NCBI GenBank assembly: GCA_040003205.1
Contig: JBDUDA010000128.1
Coordinates: 1-8,702 of the forward strand
Origin: JALYIM01 sp040003205
GTDB taxonomy: Bacteria; Acidobacteriota; Terriglobia; Terriglobales; Acidobacteriaceae
Direction of reading: 5' to 3'
Length of the DNA stretch: 8,702 nucleotides
Shown: positions 1 through 7,600 of the stretch, in pieces
Layout: each line of letters starts with the position of its first letter
Position numbering within the stretch: the stretch's first letter is position 1
The notes under the pieces: generated by a model
Database searches by the model: none
The model's input: only the letters and a program-made list of their open reading frames with translations
What the model was told of the DNA's origin: nothing
Position numbers and translations under genes: made by a program

Positions 1-1106
1 ATGATCGCGCCCGTGCCGTAATCCATCAAGATGTAGTTGGCGATCCAGATGGGAACTTGCTCGCCGTTATAAGGATTAATGGCGAAGCGTCCAGTGGACA
101 CCCCGTGCTTTTCGATAGCGCCGATATCGCCAACTTCTTTCGCTTTGCGCTGCTCGGCAATAAGTTCGTCAACTTCTGCGCGCAACTTCGCATCGGTAGC
201 AGCGAAACTCGCTACCAGCGGATGCTCTGGCGCAAGCTGCACCGAGGTCGCTCCGAAAATTGTATCTACGCGAGTCGTGAAAACTGTGATCTTCGAATTC
301 TCGGGAGAAGCTGGCAATCCATCAACTTTGAAGTCAACCAGCGTGCCCTCACTGCGCCCAATCCAGTTGCGCTGCATGGTGCGGACTTTTTCCGGCCATC
401 CCTCGAGCTTGTCTAGGTCACGCAGCAGTTCGTCGGAATATTTTGTCGTTCGCAGAAACCACTGCTCAAGTTCGCGCTGCTCGACCACAGTATCTTCGTG
501 CCGCCAGCAACGGCCTCCTACGACCTGTTCGTTAGCCAACACGGTCGCGCACTTTGGACACCAGTTCACTCTGCTCTTCTTGCGATACGCCATATCCTTC
601 TCAAACAGTTTGAGAAAGAACCACTGGTTCCAGCGGTAGTAATCCGGCAGGCAAGTCGTGACCTCGCGACTCCAGTCGTAGGCAAAACCGAGGCGCTTCA
701 TCTGCGCTTTCATGTTGGCGATGTTGCGCAGCGTCCACTCCCGTGGCGGAGTGTTGTTCGAAATCGCCGCATTCTCAGCGGGCAGTCCGAACGAATCCCA
801 TCCCATGGGATGTAACACGTTGTAGTTGTTCATCCACATGTAACGCGCCAACGCATCCCCAATCGCATAGTTGCGCACGTGCCCCATATGCAGCGCGCCC
901 GATGGATACGGCAGCATTTCGAGTACGTAGTATTTCGTCTTGCTGGAATTTACTTCGGCGCGATAAAGAGAATCGTCCGCGTTCCAGCGCTCCGACCACT
1001 TTTTCTCGATCCGCTGCGGATCGTAGCGGTCTTCTTGTGGCAGAGTCTGTGGCAGAGTGCTGCCCTGATCAGCGCCGGAGCCGGTGATGGGTGTGTCCTT
1101 GGACAT
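1..1106 (-). CDS. leuS: Leucyl-tRNA synthetase, N-terminal part (cut by window edge)
   Basis: Class I synthetase that charges tRNA-Leu with leucine in the cytoplasm. 368 complete codons are visible; the family is usually about 860-880 residues, so the rest lies beyond base 1. The catalytic Rossmann motif PYPSGALHMGH (residues 67-77, HIGH-type box HMGH 73-76) is followed by HPMGWDSFGLPAENAA. A zinc-binding segment has C183, C186, C200 and probably H203. The CP1 editing domain begins after RNWIGRSEG (247-254), shows the threonine-rich TTRVDT motif (278-282 plus T), and breaks off at YGTGAI, just before the expected VPAHD/VPGHD segment. The ATG at 1104-1106 is supported because an in-frame TAG lies four codons upstream (1116-1118) and the next Met (64) is inside the catalytic motif. 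No clear Shine-Dalgarno precedes it. It points away from the paired repeats at 1180-1348; nfo lies upstream on the same strand. Confidence 0.97.
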   Translation of the reverse strand, partial: MSKDTPITGSGADQGSTLPQTLPQEDRYDPQRIEKKWSERWNADDSLYRAEVNSSKTKYYVLEMLPYPSGALHMGHVRNYAIGDALARYMWMNNYNVLHPMGWDSFGLPAENAAISNNTPPREWTLRNIANMKAQMKRLGFAYDWSREVTTCLPDYYRWNQWFFLKLFEKDMAYRKKSRVNWCPKCATVLANEQVVGGRCWRHEDTVVEQRELEQWFLRTTKYSDELLRDLDKLEGWPEKVRTMQRNWIGRSEGTLVDFKVDGLPASPENSKITVFTTRVDTIFGATSVQLAPEHPLVASFAATDAKLRAEVDELIAEQRKAKEVGDIGAIEKHGVSTGRFAINPYNGEQVPIWIANYILMDYGTGAI

Positions 1107-1123
1107 ACGAGTGAACTATTGAT

Positions 1124-1129
1124 TTTATA
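1124..1129 (-). promoter_or_regulatory. Possible leuS -10 element
   Basis: On the minus strand this reads TATAAA, one base from the sigma-70 -10 consensus, 17 nt before the leuS ATG. It would give a leader of about 11 nt. No convincing -35 hexamer sits 16-18 nt upstream, and a second TATAAA (1241-1246) lies between the two repeat elements, so the choice is uncertain. Confidence 0.3.
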
Positions 1130-1179
1130 ACGGGGAGAGAAAAGATGGGTTCATCCCCGCGCAGTTCCGCACTGGAAGT

Positions 1180-1239
1180 GAAAAAGCAGGTCTCTCGACT
1201 GCGCAAGGCGTTCCGCCTCGCTCCCGCTCGAGATGACAG
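1180..1239 (-). repeat. Short palindromic repeat element, copy B
   Basis: Read on the minus strand, this 60-nt stretch begins CTGTCATC (1239-1232) and ends GACCTGCTTTTTC (1192-1180). Both ends recur in copy A (1281-1348) in the opposite orientation. Just inside the ends, TCTCGA and TCGAGA can pair. The core forms an 8-bp stem, 1203-1210 with 1214-1221, around a 3-nt loop. One pair is a G-U wobble in a minus-strand transcript but an A-C mismatch on the other strand, so the RNA fold suits leuS-direction transcription slightly better. It looks like a REP-like or miniature dispersed element. No coding capacity. Whether it is dispersed in the genome cannot be seen here. Confidence 0.65.
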
Positions 1240-1280
1240 ATTTATAACATCGAAGAACGTCAATCTTTAATCATACAGAG

Positions 1281-1348
1281 CTGTCATCCCGACCGACCCA
1301 GTTGCTGCGCGCAGCGCAGCAACTGGCGAGTGGAGGGACCTGCTTTTC
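1281..1348 (+). repeat. Short palindromic repeat element, copy A
   Basis: Read on the plus strand, this 68-nt stretch begins CTGTCATC (1281-1288) and ends GACCTGCTTTTC (1337-1348), the same ends as copy B. It stops 2 nt from the nfo stop codon. Its core is a perfect 13-bp stem, CCAGTTGCTGCGC (1298-1310) with its complement (1314-1326), and a 3-nt GCA loop. Where copy B has inner ends TCTC/GAGA, this copy has TCCC/GGGA, so both pair. It lies directly downstream of nfo, but no U-tract follows the stem in the nfo direction, so it does not look like a standard intrinsic terminator. Confidence 0.68.
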
Positions 1349-1350
1349 CC

Positions 1351-2310
1351 TCACTTTGATGCCTCTACCAACGCCTTCAACGCTTCAACGTTCCTGCGAT
1401 CATCTCCCGGCTCGTCTATCGGGGTCTCCGCAATAAACGCTGCTGTCGCAAAGCGAGGGTCGTTTAACAATCTACGAAACGGCTCCAATCCAATCGTTCC
1501 CTTCCCAACGTGCTGATGCCGGTCAAGCTTCGATCCGCGCGCGGCTTTAGCGTCATTGCAATGCCACACGCGGACGTTCTTCAGTCCAACCGAATCATCC
1601 AAATTAGCCAACGTTTGCGCCATTCCTTTTTCGCTGACGATTTCATATCCAGCGACATGGGTGTGGCAAGTGTCTATGCATGCCGCGACCGGAACCAGGC
1701 CATCGAGCCGCTCAATGACTTCGGCCACCTGCTCGAACGTTCCTCCCAGCGAATATTCCGCGCCCGCTGAGTTTTCGATCAGCACGCTGAGGTTTCCTTT
1801 CGAGAGATCGAGTCCCTGGCTGGCGACGTGGATCGCGGTCGCAGCCCGCAGCAAGCCTTCTTCACGATCGGCTCCGCGAAACGATCCGGGATGCAATACC
1901 AGAAAATCTGCGCACAGAGCTATGGCCCGCTCAATCTCTCCGCGAAAGGCCAGAATCGATTTCTCCAGAAATTGCGGCGTCACGCTGGCGAGATTCACCA
2001 GATAATTCGTGTGGATGACCAGCGGCTTGAGATCGTACTTATCCCTCAGGCGGCTCATTTCATCGCATTGCGGAGATCCCAGCTCGTAAGGCGCCCACTG
2101 CCGCGGACTGGACGAGAAAATCTGTAGCGTGTTGCATCCCAGCCGCCACGCCCGTTCGGCGGCATTCTGTACACCTCCTGCGCTCGAAGTGTGAATGCCA
2201 ATTCGCCGCGAAGTCAGCCGCGGCGGCTCTTTTGGCGGAGGCAGTTTAAGAATGTCCTGCTCCTTCGCCATCGAACTCTTTCGCGATTTGTAGTAGACCG
2301 GACGAGGCAT
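1351..2310 (-). CDS. nfo: Endonuclease IV (AP endonuclease)
   Basis: Zinc-dependent TIM-barrel enzyme that cuts DNA 5' to abasic sites in base excision repair. Numbered from the longest frame (start 2370, 339 aa), the metal ligands of the family are present: H120 (VIHTNYLVNLAS), H160 (LHPGSF), E199 (IENSAG), D233 and H236 (CIDTCHTHVAGY), H270, D283 and H285 (DRHQHVGKGTIG) and E315 (IAETP). The conserved barrel begins only at RRIGIHTSSAGG (residue 55), so the N-terminus is loose. Candidate starts are ATG 2370, ATG 2310 and ATG 2271. I chose 2310 because a TATACT hexamer ends 6 nt before it, fitting a leaderless transcript. ATG 2271 has only a weak GAAAGAG, and 2370 has nothing. The E. coli protein is about 285 aa; from 2310 this one is 319, with a proline-rich basic leader. 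The gene is divergent from aroF. Confidence 0.95.
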   Translation of the reverse strand: MPRPVYYKSRKSSMAKEQDILKLPPPKEPPRLTSRRIGIHTSSAGGVQNAAERAWRLGCNTLQIFSSSPRQWAPYELGSPQCDEMSRLRDKYDLKPLVIHTNYLVNLASVTPQFLEKSILAFRGEIERAIALCADFLVLHPGSFRGADREEGLLRAATAIHVASQGLDLSKGNLSVLIENSAGAEYSLGGTFEQVAEVIERLDGLVPVAACIDTCHTHVAGYEIVSEKGMAQTLANLDDSVGLKNVRVWHCNDAKAARGSKLDRHQHVGKGTIGLEPFRRLLNDPRFATAAFIAETPIDEPGDDRRNVEALKALVEASK

Positions 2311-2316
2311 TGCGAC

Positions 2317-2322
2317 AGTATA
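2317..2322 (-). promoter_or_regulatory. Possible nfo -10 element for a leaderless mRNA
   Basis: The minus strand reads TATACT (5 of 6 to TATAAT), followed by six bases and then ATG at 2310. A transcript starting the usual 6-7 nt after the hexamer would begin at the start codon itself. No good -35 was found. It overlaps the coding frame if the longer 2370 start is used. Confidence 0.3.
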
Positions 2323-2358
2323 ACCAGCACGACGCGCCTGCCCGGCGTCTGCCAGTAT

Positions 2359-2387
2359 TTGCGACAACATTCGACTAACGGTAAACT
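2359..2387 (+). promoter_or_regulatory. Possible aroF promoter
   Basis: TTGCGA (2359-2364) and TAAACT (2382-2387) are 17 nt apart, each matching the sigma-70 consensus at 4 of 6 positions. The predicted transcript start near 2394 would leave the ribosome site at 2398-2403 intact. The -35 box overlaps the first codons of the longest nfo reading, which mildly favours a shorter nfo. Confidence 0.35.
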
Positions 2388-2397
2388 TAGTGTCCTC

Positions 2398-2403
2398 GAG
2401 GTG
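2398..2403 (+). promoter_or_regulatory. aroF ribosome-binding site
   Basis: GAGGTG lies 5 nt before the ATG at 2409. It selects that ATG over the TTG immediately in front (2406), which would leave only 2 nt of spacing. Confidence 0.65.
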
Positions 2404-2408
2404 TATTG

Positions 2409-3503
2409 ATGTTAGTAGTGATGCAGGCGCATGCCAGCGAAGCGCAAGTACGCGCCGTTTGCGAAAAAATTGAGTCGCTGGGATATCGCGCCCACTCCAT
2501 CCCGGGAGCTGAACGCACCGCCATCGGCATCACCGGCAACAAGGGCGAAGTAGAGCCCGGCACGCTGGATGAAATGGCCGGGGTTCAGGAAGTCATCCGC
2601 GTCACCAAACCCTACAAGCTCGTCAGCCGCGACATCAAGCACGACAATTCTGTGATTCGATTTGCTGGATCTTCGGCGACCATCGGCGGCACAGCGTTAG
2701 CGGTAATCGCAGGACCGTGCGCCATCGAGACCCGCGAGCAGGCTTTTGCTATCGCGGAACGTGTCCATCGCGCAGGCGCACAGTTTTTTCGCGGAGGAGC
2801 CTACAAGCCTCGCACTTCTCCATATTCGTTTCAGGGGCTGGGCGAGGACGGTCTGCGCATTATGGCGGAAGTGCGCGACAAATTTGGATTGCTGATTGTC
2901 ACCGAAGCCATTGACCACGAGTCGCTCGCGCTGGTAGCCGATTACGCGGACGTGATCCAGATCGGCGCCCGCAACATGCAAAATTTTTCTTTGTTGAAAA
3001 TGGCTGGCAAGTGCCGGAAGCCGGTGCTGCTTAAGCGCGGAATGTCCGCCACCCTGGAAGAATTTCTCATGGCGGCGGAATACGTCATGAGCGAGGGCAA
3101 CTACAACGTTATTTTGTGCGAGCGCGGAGTGCGCACCTTCGCCGACCACACCCGCAACACTCTTGACCTCAGCCTGATACCTGCCGTTCAGCGGTTGAGT
3201 CACCTTCCAATCCTCGTGGATCCCAGCCACGGCACCGGCAAGAGAAATAAGGTCACTCCGCTTTCGCGCGCGTCGGTAGCAGTTGGTGCCGATGGTTTGA
3301 TTGTTGAAGTGCATCACGACCCGGACAAAGCTCTCTCCGATGGGATTCAGTCGCTGTATCCCGATCAGTTCGATGAGCTCATGGCACAGGTGAGGCAGAT
3401 CGCTCCGGTGGTGGGACGCACGGTTCCGGCCCCCGAATCCGGCCTTCCTCTGGCGGCTCTCAATGATGGTTCCGGCTCGCACTCTGCAACCTCCGCCCAC
3501 TGA
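2409..3503 (+). CDS. aroF: 3-deoxy-7-phosphoheptulonate (DAHP) synthase, type I with N-terminal regulatory-type domain
   Basis: Catalyses condensation of phosphoenolpyruvate with erythrose 4-phosphate, the first step of the shikimate pathway. The protein is 364 aa. Residues 1 to about 70 form a small ferredoxin-like domain (MLVVMQAHASEAQV ... GVQEVIRVTKPYKLVSRD), as in the Thermotoga/Bacillus-type enzymes, where it mediates feedback control by an aromatic end product. The catalytic barrel follows: AGPCAIE with metal ligand C104, FFRGGAYKPRTSPYSFQG (substrate binding), QIGARNMQNF, LLKRGM, DPSHGTGKR with H274, VEVHHDP with E300, and SDGIQSL with D311. All four expected metal ligands are present. 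The last 25 or so residues are low in conservation and run over the start of the next gene. A regulatory role of the N-terminal domain is family knowledge and not visible in this sequence. KDO-8-phosphate synthase, a related family, is less likely because of the N-terminal domain. Confidence 0.96.
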   Translation: MLVVMQAHASEAQVRAVCEKIESLGYRAHSIPGAERTAIGITGNKGEVEPGTLDEMAGVQEVIRVTKPYKLVSRDIKHDNSVIRFAGSSATIGGTALAVIAGPCAIETREQAFAIAERVHRAGAQFFRGGAYKPRTSPYSFQGLGEDGLRIMAEVRDKFGLLIVTEAIDHESLALVADYADVIQIGARNMQNFSLLKMAGKCRKPVLLKRGMSATLEEFLMAAEYVMSEGNYNVILCERGVRTFADHTRNTLDLSLIPAVQRLSHLPILVDPSHGTGKRNKVTPLSRASVAVGADGLIVEVHHDPDKALSDGIQSLYPDQFDELMAQVRQIAPVVGRTVPAPESGLPLAALNDGSGSHSATSAH

Positions 3504-4662
3504 CTTGAAGAAGCTACTGCTTATAGCTGTGCTACTTCCCTTACTGGCTGCGATGGGATGGTGGTATTTTTACGAGCGCGAACTGCCAAGTTTCGCCCCT
3601 GCCTACCGCGAGTATGCGTACGTCTCCAACAGCAAGAGCAATACCGTCAGCGTGATTGACGTTCGTACCTTCGAACCCGCGAAGACAATCAAGGTGGGAA
3701 GCGAACCCAATGGCCTGGCTGCCAACAGTAAGAAGAACGAAATCTACGTGGCAAATATTTCTTCGAGCAGCGTCAGCGTCATTGATGCCGAACGCAATGA
3801 AGTGGCGGCGACCATCGCGGTACGAGGAAAGCCCGTATCTATTGAGATCTCCGGTGACGGCCGACACGCCTACGTAGCAGCTTCTAACCCAGGGAATATC
3901 TTTGTCCTAGACTTGGACAGTCGCAGCGTGGTGGGAAACATTCGGGTTGGTGACGATCCTGCCGGAGTTCAAATCTCCAAAGATGGACGCACCGTGGCTG
4001 TCAGCAATCGCGGAGACAACACAGTCTCATTGATTGATGCAAAAAAGCTGACTGTCAGGGCAACGGTCCCCGTGTGCGAGCAGCCCAAGTCCCTCACGAT
4101 TCTCCCTGACAGCAGCAAAGCGTTCGTTGCGTGCATGGGATCGGCTCAGGTGGCTTCGATTGATCTGAAAAACGATAAACTGCTCGCTCTTCTCGACGTC
4201 GGAGAAGCGCCCAGCGATATCGTCGCGAAGCCCGATGGCGGAGAGGTGGTCGTGTGCAACTCTGCATCGAATAGCATTTCGATGATTGAATCTGCTACCG
4301 ACGAAGTGAGCGGCAGCTATCTCATCGGCAACCGGCCTTCACGAGGGATCGTGACCGAGGATAGTTCGCGTTTCATGGTGAGCAACTCGGGCTCGAACAG
4401 CGTGGCTGTTTACGACATTGATTTCGGAAAAATCATTGCCCTGTTGCCGGTCGGCAGCCATCCCGATGGACTCGCACTCTCGCAGAGCCAAAACTATTTG
4501 ATGGTTTTGAATTCGGAGTCGGGCGACATCACCGTGATCCAGAAACGCAAAGCTCGAAAGCTCGAACCTACGGAATATTCCCTTTTAACGATGATTCCGG
4601 TCGGAATGCACCCTGCGAACATCGTGGTGAAGTCGTTTATGCTAGGCGCGCCGCCGAAGTAG
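3463..4662 (+). CDS. Membrane-anchored or exported YVTN-type beta-propeller protein
   Basis: 399 aa in the longest reading (two consecutive ATGs at 3463 and 3466). A hydrophobic segment (residues 18-36, LLLIAVLLPLLAAMGWWYF) after a KK pair looks like a signal anchor; no clean AxA cleavage site is seen, so the propeller is probably tethered outside the inner membrane. From residue 51 there are seven units of exactly 42 residues, each patterned YVxNxxxxxVSVID ... V...P.G......DG, and an eighth unit (345-391) with a 5-residue insertion near its middle. This is the YVTN/lactonase-like propeller fold. Function is unknown: such propellers usually bind proteins or act as scaffolds, and no catalytic or haem motif is visible. 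The frame overlaps aroF by 41 nt. An alternative TTG at 3505, just after the aroF stop, would give the typical export start MKKLLLIAVLLPLLAA; neither start has a good ribosome site. Confidence 0.88.
   Translation: MMVPARTLQPPPTDLKKLLLIAVLLPLLAAMGWWYFYERELPSFAPAYREYAYVSNSKSNTVSVIDVRTFEPAKTIKVGSEPNGLAANSKKNEIYVANISSSSVSVIDAERNEVAATIAVRGKPVSIEISGDGRHAYVAASNPGNIFVLDLDSRSVVGNIRVGDDPAGVQISKDGRTVAVSNRGDNTVSLIDAKKLTVRATVPVCEQPKSLTILPDSSKAFVACMGSAQVASIDLKNDKLLALLDVGEAPSDIVAKPDGGEVVVCNSASNSISMIESATDEVSGSYLIGNRPSRGIVTEDSSRFMVSNSGSNSVAVYDIDFGKIIALLPVGSHPDGLALSQSQNYLMVLNSESGDITVIQKRKARKLEPTEYSLLTMIPVGMHPANIVVKSFMLGAPPK
3613..4494 (+). repeat. Seven tandem 126-nt propeller-blade units
   Basis: Codons 51-344 of the propeller gene divide into seven consecutive 42-codon units with no insertion or deletion. 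Nucleotide identity is mostly lost, but units 1 and 2 still share GTCAGCGT-ATTGA (3646-3660 and 3772-3786, 126 nt apart). A partial eighth unit follows from 4495. Confidence 0.85.
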
Positions 4663-4667
4663 ATCGT

Positions 4668-7600
4668 TTAGCTCTTGGCGCCGCAGCACTTCTTATATTT
4701 TTTCCCCGATCCGCAAGGACACGGATCGTTGCGTCCCACTTTATCTCCCCCGCGCACGACCTGCTGGACGGTCTGGAGATCTCCGGACCCCGCCATGCGC
4801 GCCTGCTCCAGCTCTCGACGTTTTTTGCGCTGAAAACTTTCCTCGATTTCATCCACCGAGGTCGTCAGGTGACGTGGCTTGCTTCCATTGCCGTCGCCAC
4901 TTCTGGGCGAGGCCCCCCGCACTTCAGCGTCGCGGCCATCACGCGCGCCGCTATCGCCGCCGTCCGCTGGGCGCTCCAATATCTGCATGAGATACAGATA
5001 CCGTACAGTATCTTCCTGAAAGCGCTGCATCATGGCTTCGAACATGTCAAACGATTCGCGTTTGTATTCCACCAGAGGATCATGCTGGCCGTAGCCTCGC
5101 AGGCCGATACCCTCTTTCAGGTGGTCCATGTTGAGCAGATGATCTTTCCATTGCGAATCGAGCACACTCAACATGATCATGCGCTCGTGATAGCGCAACG
5201 CGTCGGGGCCGATGAGTTGTTCCTTGGCGTCGTAACGCGCCTTCAGCAGATCGAAGATGGCATCGCCCAGTTCCTGGCGGCTCAAAGTTTCCGGCTTCAG
5301 ACCCTCGGCGAGGATGTCTACCCCCGAGCGGGTGAAAATCGCATCTTTCAAACCCTTGATGTCCCAGTTTTCAGGGTGCACCTTGACGCCGCAGAATTGA
5401 TCGAGCAGTTCGCTGAGGATGCCGGAAACATAATCCTCAAGAATCAAATCTTTTTGGTCGAGGCCCTCGAGCAGGCGTTTCCGCAAACCATATACGGCCT
5501 CGCGCTGTTTGTTCATCACATCGTCGTATTCGAGCAAATGTTTGCGAGCTTCGAAGTTTTGCGCTTCCACGGCCTTCTGCGCCGCTTCGATACGCCGGCT
5601 GATCAAACGCGATTCGATTGGAACTCCCTCTTCCATGCCCAGCCGCTGGAGCAGTGTGGACACCCACTCCTTCGCGAAAATGCGCATGAGATCATCTTCG
5701 AGCGATAGATAAAAGCGCGAAGATCCGGGATCGCCCTGGCGTCCCGCACGTCCACGTAACTGGTTATCAATTCGGCGAGCCTCGTGGCGCTCGGTGCCGA
5801 AAATATGCAAGCCGCCCGCCTCGATCACTTCGTCGTGCTCTTTGTCGGTCTGCGCCTGGTAACGCGCTAGAGTTTCCGTCCACTGGGGCGTTGGAACAAC
5901 GTATTCGTTGCCGGCGTAATACCAGACCGAACTTTTGCTTTCGTCAACATCTATCTGAATTTTGCCTTGTGCGGCGCGCAGCGGCTGAGCGATTCCCTTC
6001 TTCACGCACTCCTGCTTGGCCATGAATTCAGGATTGCCGCCCAGCAGAATATCGGTGCCGCGGCCGGCCATGTTGGTGGCGATCGTAACCATGCTCTTAC
6101 GTCCCGCTTGAGCAACAATTTCAGCTTCGCGCTCGTGATACTTGGCGTTCAGGACGACGTGCTTAATACCTTTTTTCTTGAGGAGTTCCGACAGTCGCTC
6201 GGACTTCTCGATCGAAGTTGTGCCCACCAGCACAGGCTGGTTGGTCTGATGTAACTTCTGAATTTCATCGGCGGCTGCGTAGTATTTTTCTTTTTCAGTG
6301 CGGTAAACAACGTCGGCATTTTCAATTCGCCGCATGGTCTTATTGGTGGGAATGACCATGACTTCAAGGCGGTAAATCTTCTCAAACTCGGCGGCTTCCG
6401 TTTCCGCGGTTCCGGTCATGCCTGCGAGTTTTTTGTACATGCGGAAATAGTTCTGGAAGGTAATCGTGGCGAGCGTCTGGTTCTCGCGTTCAATCTTGAC
6501 GTTCTCTTTGGCTTCCACGGCTTGATGTAGACCATCTGACCAGCGCCGTCCCGGCATGAGGCGACCAGTGAATTCGTCAACAATGAGTACTTCGCCGTCT
6601 TTCACAACATACTCAACGTCGCGGTGATACAGCGAATGCGCTTTGATGCCCGTCTCGACGTGATGCTTGAGGTCCCAATTTTCTGGATCGGCGATGTTCC
6701 CAATGCCTAACAACTGTTCAACCTTTTCCCAGCCTTCGTCGCTGACCGTGATGTTGCGATGCTTTTCATCCACAACATAGTCGCCCGTCAGTTGCTTGGG
6801 CTCGCCAGGCGCGACATCAATTTCCTCGCCCTTCTCGAGCTTGGGAATAATGCGGTTCACTTTCGCATACTTATCAGTGGACTCTTCACTCGCGCCCGAG
6901 ATGATCAGCGGGGTGCGGGCTTCGTCAATCAGGATCGAATCCACTTCGTCCACGATGGCGAAATTATGCATGCGCTGCACGCAATCGTGAAGATCGAATT
7001 TCATGTTGTCGCGCAGGTAGTCGAATCCGAACTCGTTGTTGGTACCGTAGGTCACGTCGGATGCGTAGGCATCACGGCGCTGCTGATCGTCCAGATCATG
7101 GACGATGACGCCCACCGTGAGTCCGAGGAAGCGGTACAGCTTGCCCATCCACTCCGAGTCGCGTTTGGCCAGATAATCGTTAACTGTGATGACATGGACG
7201 CCGCGTCCACTGAGGGCGTTGAGGTAGACGGGTAGCGTCGCGACCAGCGTCTTACCTTCGCCGGTCTTCATTTCGGCGATCTTGCCGGAGTGCAACACCA
7301 TGCCGCCAATCAACTGCACATCGAAATGCCGCATGTTCAGGACGCGTCGGCTGGCCTCGCGCACGACCGCGAAGGCCTCCACAAGAATCTCGTCTAAAAC
7401 CACGTTGATGGATCTGGCTTTTTCTTTTTCGAGTTCTTTTACGCGGTCAAAATCGGGCGCATCTTCATCGGGAGAAACGACCTCGGGCTGCGCCTGTCCC
7501 ATCTGGCTCAAGCGTTCGCTCACCCGGCGCCGAAACTCGTCCGTCTTCGCGCGCAACTCATCGTCGCTCAGCTTTTGAATTTCCGGCTCGAGCGCATTGA

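Noticed and set aside
1131..1159. Small inverted repeat CGGGGA / TCCCCG upstream of leuS as a leader attenuator or T-box
   Set aside because: Only 6 bp with a 17-nt loop, no T-box-like bulge or terminator, and it lies upstream of the nearest promoter candidate, so it might not be transcribed with leuS.
1069..1263. Small minus-strand frame (64 codons) over the leuS start and repeat copy B
   Set aside because: It crosses the repeat element and the leuS start in another frame and has no recognisable features.
1298..1326. Perfect hairpin downstream of nfo as an intrinsic terminator
   Set aside because: In the nfo direction the stem is followed by GGTCGGTCGGGATG with no U-tract. On the other strand a TTTT follows only after 17 nt. 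It is better explained as the core of repeat copy A.
1107..1350. tRNA or small RNA gene in the leuS-nfo gap
   Set aside because: No cloverleaf, no TTCGA-type arm in the right place, and the structure present is explained by the two repeat elements.
2697..3500. Long open frame (267 codons) on the minus strand inside aroF
   Set aside because: Antisense to the conserved DAHP synthase barrel, no domain or ribosome site recognised; treated as a shadow.
4869..5708. Long open frame (279 codons) on the plus strand inside secA
   Set aside because: It lies wholly antisense to a strongly conserved part of secA, shows no recognisable domain, and is the kind of shadow frame expected opposite a codon-biased gene.
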